A stretch of DNA of 64,000 nt, taken from CAZART01 sp964487555. GTDB lineage: Bacteria; Bacteroidota; Rhodothermia; Rhodothermales; VXPQ01. Positions 59,908-64,000 of the stretch are shown here, in pieces; the stretch's first letter is position 1, and every line of letters starts with the position of its first letter. The notes under the pieces were generated by a model. The model searched no databases. It was not told the origin of the DNA and saw nothing but the letters and a program-made list of their open reading frames with translations. Location of the stretch: the NCBI GenBank assembly GCA_964487555.1, contig CAZART010000002.1:1-64000 (forward strand), given 5' to 3'. The position numbers were made by a program, and so were the translations under genes.

Positions 59908-59927
59908 GCATTCGAACGTTCGAATGC
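59908..59927. promoter_or_regulatory. Perfect 20-bp palindrome, putative operator of the metal transporter
   Basis: GCATTCGAACGTTCGAATGC is its own reverse complement. It lies 24 bases before the cation-diffusion-facilitator ATG, where a dimeric regulator could block the promoter. Its first 14 bases recur exactly at 59955-59968, covering the first codons of the gene. The regulator is not identified. Confidence 0.6.
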
Positions 59928-59951
59928 GTCAACAATAAAGGCAGGCGCCGT

Positions 59952-60929
59952 ATGGCATTCGAACGTTCCGTCGACAATCCGCCCCTTGATCCGCGCCGGC
60001 GGGCAATGCGGCTGAGTCTCGCCGTCTCGTTTCTGATGCTGGCCGGCAAGCTCGCCGCCTACTTCCTGACGGGCAGTGCCGCCATCTTCTCCGATGCAGC
60101 GGAATCCGTCGTGCATCTGCTGGCGACGGCGTTCGTCGGCTTCTCCCTCTGGTACGCCTTTCAACCGCCGGATGCCGGCCATCCCTATGGGCACGGCAAG
60201 ATTGCTTATTTCTCGTCGGGGCTCGAGGGGATGCTGATCATCGTGGCGGCCGTTGCAATCGTCTTTACGGCCATCCGCGATCTCGTCCTCGGTCCGAGTC
60301 TCGCTCGTCTCGAAACAGGTCTCCTCATTCTGGCCGGTCTCACGCTCGTGAACCTCGGGCTGGGCCTCTATCTCGTCCGCACAGGGCGGCGGTACAACAA
60401 TCTCGTTCTCGTCTCGAACGGCCAGCACGTGCTCACGGACATGTGGACGAGCGTCGGTGTTCTCTTAGGGGTCGGACTCGTGCGCCTGACGGACATTCTC
60501 TGGCTGGATCCTACGGTGGCGATTCTGGTGGCCTTCAACATCATGTGGACCGGTTTTCGGCTGGTTCGCCGCTCCGTTTCGGGTCTGATGGAGCGCGCGG
60601 ACGATGCCTATACGTCGGCCATGCTGGAGGTGCTTGAGACGGCGCGGGACGAAGGCGTCATCTCGCACTATCATCAGCTGCGGCACCGCCGCGTTCACGA
60701 TCAGCTGTGGGTTGAATACCACTTGCTTTTTCCGGAAGATCTGACGATCACCGAAGCGCACGATCGATCGCATCTCGTGGAGGACCGTATCACAGCCACG
60801 TTTCCTCAAGACGACGTGTTCGTAACGGCGCACCTCGAGCCGGATCACCATGAGCAGGCGCACCCCGACGGCCACGCCGAGCCGGCGGATCCTTTTGGCG
60901 AGGGGGCCGTCGGCAAGTCGCTGCCCTAG
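59952..60929 (+). CDS. Cation diffusion facilitator metal exporter
   Basis: A 325-aa CDF-family transporter moving Zn2+, Fe2+, Mn2+ or a similar ion against protons. Six helices lie in residues 18-210. The metal-site residues are in AIFSDAAESVVH (helix 2) and SNGQHVLTDMWTSVGV (helix 5, HxxxD), and HPYGHGK follows helix 2. The cytoplasmic C-terminal domain runs from about 215 to 300. A His-rich tail (HHEQAHPDGH) could sense metal. A 20-bp palindrome upstream suggests metal-dependent control. AAGGCAGG lies near the start ATG 59952. Confidence 0.92.
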   Translation: MAFERSVDNPPLDPRRRAMRLSLAVSFLMLAGKLAAYFLTGSAAIFSDAAESVVHLLATAFVGFSLWYAFQPPDAGHPYGHGKIAYFSSGLEGMLIIVAAVAIVFTAIRDLVLGPSLARLETGLLILAGLTLVNLGLGLYLVRTGRRYNNLVLVSNGQHVLTDMWTSVGVLLGVGLVRLTDILWLDPTVAILVAFNIMWTGFRLVRRSVSGLMERADDAYTSAMLEVLETARDEGVISHYHQLRHRRVHDQLWVEYHLLFPEDLTITEAHDRSHLVEDRITATFPQDDVFVTAHLEPDHHEQAHPDGHAEPADPFGEGAVGKSLP

Positions 60930-60961
60930 ATTTAACCCGAAGCATCTCTCAGCATCCCTCT

Positions 60962-62344
60962 ATGGCGCGGCAGCGAATTGCGGTAATCGGCGGTGTGGCA
61001 TCGGGGCCGGCGGCTGCGGCCGAAGCAGTACGGACGGACCGGGACGCCGACGTCGTGCTTTTCGAGCAGGATGACTTCATTTCGTACGGCGCCTGTGAAA
61101 TTCCGTATTACGTGGCAGGATGGATTGAGGACTATCACCGTCTCGTCGTACTGACGCCGGCGGAGTTTGAAAGGACGCGCGGCGCGAGCGTTCGGGTTCG
61201 TCATCGTGTCACGGCCCTTGACCCGAAGCGCAGCCGCCTCTGCGTGCGCGATCTTGACCGGGACACGGAGGCGGAAGAGCGGTTCGACAAGTTCATTCTT
61301 GCGACCGGTGCCCGCGCGAGGGTGCCCGACATGGCCGGAGCCGATGCGGAGAACGTCTTTCCGCTGCGCCGGCTCGACGATGCGCGGGGGCTCAGGCAGT
61401 ACCTCGACTCCAGAGAGATTCACCACGCGGTGGTCCTCGGGGCGGGATACGTAGGCATCGAGGCCGCCGAGGCGCTTACCGCCCGCGGCATTCGCGTCTC
61501 GCTACTGGAGCCGGCCGGCGTTCCGCTACCGGCGTACATCGATGACGAGTACTGCGGGCTGATCGAGGCAGTTTTGAAGCGGCACGGCGTATTCGTGAGA
61601 CCGGAGAAGGCCGTTGCCATGGAGAACGATCAGTTTGGACGGGTGGACGTCGTCCTAACGGACCACGGAGAGCGTATCGGATGCCAGCTGGTGATCATCG
61701 CGATGGGCATTCAGCCGAATGTCGAGCTGGCTGTGGATGCAGGGGCTCACGTAGGGGACACGGGCGCCCTTGCGACGGACGATCAGATGCGCACAAATCT
61801 TCCGAATGTGTGGGCCTGTGGAGACGTCGCGGAGGTGCGCCGCGTCATCGATGGGGCGAGGGTGCATGTGCCGCTCTCACCGGCGGCGTTCAGGACGGCG
61901 CGGGTCGCGGCGCAGAATGCAGCACGACGGGGGCGCGGCGCGCCGGCGCGCTTCCCCGGCGTGTGTCCCGCTTCGGCAGTGAAGGTATTCGAGCTGGAGG
62001 TCGCGCAGGCCGGCCTGCGCCTGCAAGCGGCACGCGACGCAGGTTTTGACGCCCTGAGCTCGTCGATTCGGTCCTGGTCGCGCGTAAAATTGTATCCGGG
62101 AGCCAAACCGATTCACGTTCGGATGATTGTGGAGCGGGGCTCCGGCCGGCTCCTTGGCGCGGAGGTGATTGGGGAGGAGGGAGCCGCCCATCGGCTCAAC
62201 GTGCTCGTTCCGCTCATCCGCGAAGGCTGGTCGGTTCGGGACATCCGAGACATCGACGTTATTTATACGCCCCCCTACGCGCCCTCACTCGACCCGCTTG
62301 TCGTTGCTGCGAATGAGGCGTGGAAAAGAGCGACAGAAATATGA
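60962..62344 (+). CDS. CoA-disulfide reductase-like FAD/NAD(P) oxidoreductase
   Basis: A 460-aa two-dinucleotide-binding flavoprotein of the pyridine-nucleotide disulfide reductase (Cdr/Nox) type. IAVIGGVASGPAAAAEA is the FAD site. The single redox Cys is in DFISYGACEIPYYVAG near residue 44, the position occupied in SFANCGLPYY of CoA-disulfide reductase. VVLGAGYVGIEAAEAL is the NAD(P) site and NVWACGDVAE the FAD-closing motif. The dimerisation domain follows from about 330. Its stop overlaps the rsmB start (ATGA), so the pair is co-translated. Substrate is inferred from the family. Confidence 0.87.
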   Translation: MARQRIAVIGGVASGPAAAAEAVRTDRDADVVLFEQDDFISYGACEIPYYVAGWIEDYHRLVVLTPAEFERTRGASVRVRHRVTALDPKRSRLCVRDLDRDTEAEERFDKFILATGARARVPDMAGADAENVFPLRRLDDARGLRQYLDSREIHHAVVLGAGYVGIEAAEALTARGIRVSLLEPAGVPLPAYIDDEYCGLIEAVLKRHGVFVRPEKAVAMENDQFGRVDVVLTDHGERIGCQLVIIAMGIQPNVELAVDAGAHVGDTGALATDDQMRTNLPNVWACGDVAEVRRVIDGARVHVPLSPAAFRTARVAAQNAARRGRGAPARFPGVCPASAVKVFELEVAQAGLRLQAARDAGFDALSSSIRSWSRVKLYPGAKPIHVRMIVERGSGRLLGAEVIGEEGAAHRLNVLVPLIREGWSVRDIRDIDVIYTPPYAPSLDPLVVAANEAWKRATEI

Positions 62345-63690
62345 TGAATGACGCGTCTCGCACGAACGGTGCTTCCAGCGTCCGAAGGACGGCGCTGCGA
62401 CGCTTGCTTCGAGTCGAAGAGGAGGGCGCGTTCGTCGGATTTGCCGGCGGTGGCGAGGGGGATTGGGGTGCGCGAGAGGAGCGCCAGACGATGGAATACG
62501 TGGCGGGTGTAACGCGCTGGCGCCGGCGTCTTGATTTCATCCTGCACCAATTTTACCGCGGGGAACTCGAAAAGATGGAACCGGCGCTGCGGCAGATTCT
62601 CCGCATCGGGCTCTATGACCTTCTCTTTCTCGATACGCCGACCTATGCGGCGGTGCACGATGCCGTGGATCTGGCGAAGCAGGAAGTGCGTAGCGGCGCA
62701 GGCGGACTCGTAAACGGCGTCTTGCGCAGCGTCCTCCGCCGGCGCGCCGATCTCCCGGCGCCCTCGAGCGGCGACATCGCCGACGATCTGGCCATCCTGC
62801 ACTCTCATCCTACCTGGATGGTTCGCCGTTGGCTCGAGCGCTACGGGGCGGCCGACACGGAGCGGCTCCTCGAATGGAACAATCGACGTCCGATCTTCAC
62901 GGTTCGGGTGAATACGCTGAAGACATCCGTCTCGGCGTTTCGCGATCGCCTTGCCGCCATGGATGTGGAGGCCGAGCCCGGCCGTTATCTACCCCACACG
63001 TTCCGCCTTCGCTCGGTACAACCGTTATTGCACGCGAGGCTGTTCGAGGAAGGGCTTTGTTCGGTTCAGGATGAAGGGGCCGGATTGATCGTCCAGCTTC
63101 TTGATCCGGCTGCCGGCGAGCACATACTCGATGCCTGCACGGCCCCGGGTGGGAAAGCGTTCCAGGCCGCACAGCTAATGAACGACCGTGGGGCGATTAC
63201 GGCGCTCGACGTTCATGAGGGGCGGCTGCGCATGGTAAAACGGGGGGCGAATCAGCTCGGCCTTTCGAGCATCGCCATCGAGCTGCAGGACCTTCGTGCA
63301 TTCCGGCCGCATCGGCCGTTCGACCGCGTCCTGCTCGATGCGCCCTGTTCGGGATTTGGCGTGCTGGCGAAGCGCGCCGATTTGCGGTGGAACCGTTCGC
63401 CCGAAGACCTCGCCGAACTCACGGTCTTGCAGGATGAGCTGTTCGACGCGGCTGCGCGGTGCGTGCGTCCCGGCGGCGTGCTCGTCTATGGAACGTGCAC
63501 GCTTGAGCCGGAGGAAAATGAAGACCGCCTGGTCGCCTTCCTGCGCCGGCACGACGACTTCATGGTCGAATCGGCGGCCGATTTCGTCACGCCCGGTTTG
63601 GTGACGAAGGAGGGTTTCTACGCCACGCTGCCATTCCGAGACGAGATCGACGGGGCTTTCGGGGTTCGGTTGCGCCGACAGCGCACGTAG
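62341..63690 (+). CDS. rsmB: 16S rRNA (cytosine967-C5)-methyltransferase
   Basis: Methylates C967 of 16S rRNA. 449 aa. The N-terminal NusB-like RNA-binding domain (15-140) has RTALRRLLRVEEEG and LRIGLYDLLFLDTPTYAAVHDAVDLAK split over two helices. The SAM domain begins near 260 with ILDACTAPGGKAFQAAQL, then LLDAPCSGFGVLAKRADLRW (motif IV Cys) and VYGTCTLEPEENEDRL with the catalytic Cys (motif VI). ATG 62341 overlaps the previous stop. The neighbouring gene is another rRNA methyltransferase on the opposite strand. Confidence 0.94.
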   Translation: MMNDASRTNGASSVRRTALRRLLRVEEEGAFVGFAGGGEGDWGAREERQTMEYVAGVTRWRRRLDFILHQFYRGELEKMEPALRQILRIGLYDLLFLDTPTYAAVHDAVDLAKQEVRSGAGGLVNGVLRSVLRRRADLPAPSSGDIADDLAILHSHPTWMVRRWLERYGAADTERLLEWNNRRPIFTVRVNTLKTSVSAFRDRLAAMDVEAEPGRYLPHTFRLRSVQPLLHARLFEEGLCSVQDEGAGLIVQLLDPAAGEHILDACTAPGGKAFQAAQLMNDRGAITALDVHEGRLRMVKRGANQLGLSSIAIELQDLRAFRPHRPFDRVLLDAPCSGFGVLAKRADLRWNRSPEDLAELTVLQDELFDAAARCVRPGGVLVYGTCTLEPEENEDRLVAFLRRHDDFMVESAADFVTPGLVTKEGFYATLPFRDEIDGAFGVRLRRQRT

Positions 63691-63699
63691 ATCGCTGTC

Positions 63700-64000
63700 T
63701 CAGTACGGCGTCGGAAGCTCGTCGCTAAGCTTCTCGAGGACGTAAAACTTCAGGTAGTGCGTTTCCGGCATTGTGGGAAGCACCGGATGATCAGGTGAGG
63801 GATACCCGCGATGGAGCGTACGCACATTCGAGCCGCTCCGGCGCACGCTGTAGTCGAGAATCTTTACGAAATCCTCCTCGGAAACAGCCTGCGAGCATGA
63901 GGACGTCGCCAGGATGCCGCCTTGTCGCAGCATCTGAAGGGCGGTAATGTTGATGCGTTGATACGCCTTCGTCGCCGGCTCCACTTGCCGCCGACTCTTC
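63700..64000 (-). CDS. RlmI/RlmK-type rRNA methyltransferase, C-terminal part
   Basis: The 3' end of a minus-strand gene that continues beyond base 64000. The 99 or so visible residues start SRRQVEPATKAYQRINITALQMLRQGGILATSS, then CSQAVSEEDFVKILDY-VRRSG, HPVLPTMPETHYLKFYVL. This is the end of the SAM-dependent methyltransferase domain of the RlmI (YccW) and RlmK/L family, which methylate 23S rRNA C1962 and related positions. The N-terminal PUA domain would lie outside the window. It is convergent with rsmB. Confidence 0.85.
   Translation of the reverse strand, partial: KSRRQVEPATKAYQRINITALQMLRQGGILATSSCSQAVSEEDFVKILDYSVRRSGSNVRTLHRGYPSPDHPVLPTMPETHYLKFYVLEKLSDELPTPY

Overview
The window is about 64 kb of GC-rich bacterial chromosome. 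Several gene families point to a marine or halophilic member of Rhodothermota (the Rhodothermales/Salinibacter side of the Bacteroidota superphylum). These are a type IX secretion plug-type (DUF5103) lipoprotein, a DUF3078 outer-membrane protein, a tiny Hc1-type histone H1-like protein, DUF4097 and SPOR-domain envelope proteins, paired SpmA/SpmB proteins in a presumably non-sporulating cell, and many Cys-anchored lipoproteins. The placement is inferred from gene content alone. I see no rRNA, tRNA, CRISPR array, insertion sequence, integrase or phage gene. Coding density is high and base composition even, so this reads as core chromosome.

Layout. 1-3.7 kb: 3' end of rpoC, a strong bidirectional terminator, a DinB-fold protein, peptidase T and a secreted DUF4097 repeat protein. 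3.8-12 kb: a four-gene fatty-acid beta-oxidation operon (acyl-CoA synthetase, fused hydroxyacyl-CoA dehydrogenase/enoyl-CoA hydratase, thiolase, FadE-type dehydrogenase). 12-17 kb: an unrecognised 244-aa protein, protoporphyrinogen oxidase, small membrane and CsbD-like proteins, and a methylcrotonoyl-CoA carboxylase-type beta subunit. 17-21.6 kb (minus): a three-domain lipoprotein (DUF1080, ThuA, sorbosone dehydrogenase-like) coupled to a cytochrome c, and an EF-hand-like secreted protein. 21.7-26.7 kb: an orphan antitoxin-like protein, a minus operon (metal-chelate binding lipoprotein, permease, polyprenyl synthase, metallo-hydrolase) and a diacylglycerol-kinase-family gene. 26.9-34.6 kb: NtrC-type regulator, DeoC, SPOR lipoprotein, a minus cluster RuBisCO-like protein/cupin/DapD, a degenerate SDR, a TerB-like protein and polyphosphate glucokinase.

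34.7-46.4 kb: primase DnaG, polyphosphate kinase, a MOSC protein, a membrane-anchored transglycosylase-like protein, a class I amidotransferase hydrolase and DnaE. 46.9-53.6 kb: an amino-acid-kinase-like protein, the histone H1-like gene with a clear promoter, Shine-Dalgarno and terminator, then DUF3078 / membrane HExxH-TPR protein / DUF5103 lipoprotein, and a stand-alone CBM48 protein. 53.6-64 kb: SpmB, SpmA, UvrC, a GH18-like lipoprotein, a methylmalonyl-CoA epimerase with an extra domain, a cation diffusion facilitator behind a perfect 20-bp palindrome, a CoA-disulfide-reductase-like enzyme, RsmB, and the 3' end of an RlmI/RlmK-type methyltransferase.

How the genes work together. The metabolic content is aerobic breakdown of acyl-CoAs: the fad operon, an MCC-type carboxylase beta subunit for leucine catabolism, and methylmalonyl-CoA epimerase for propionyl units. 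Polyphosphate is represented by ppk1 and ppgK on either side of dnaG. The points most worth following are the RuBisCO-like protein/cupin pair, the DUF3078-peptidase-DUF5103 envelope cluster, the palindrome in front of the metal transporter, the ThuA fusion lipoprotein, and the three convergent gene pairs whose stop codons share one CTAG.
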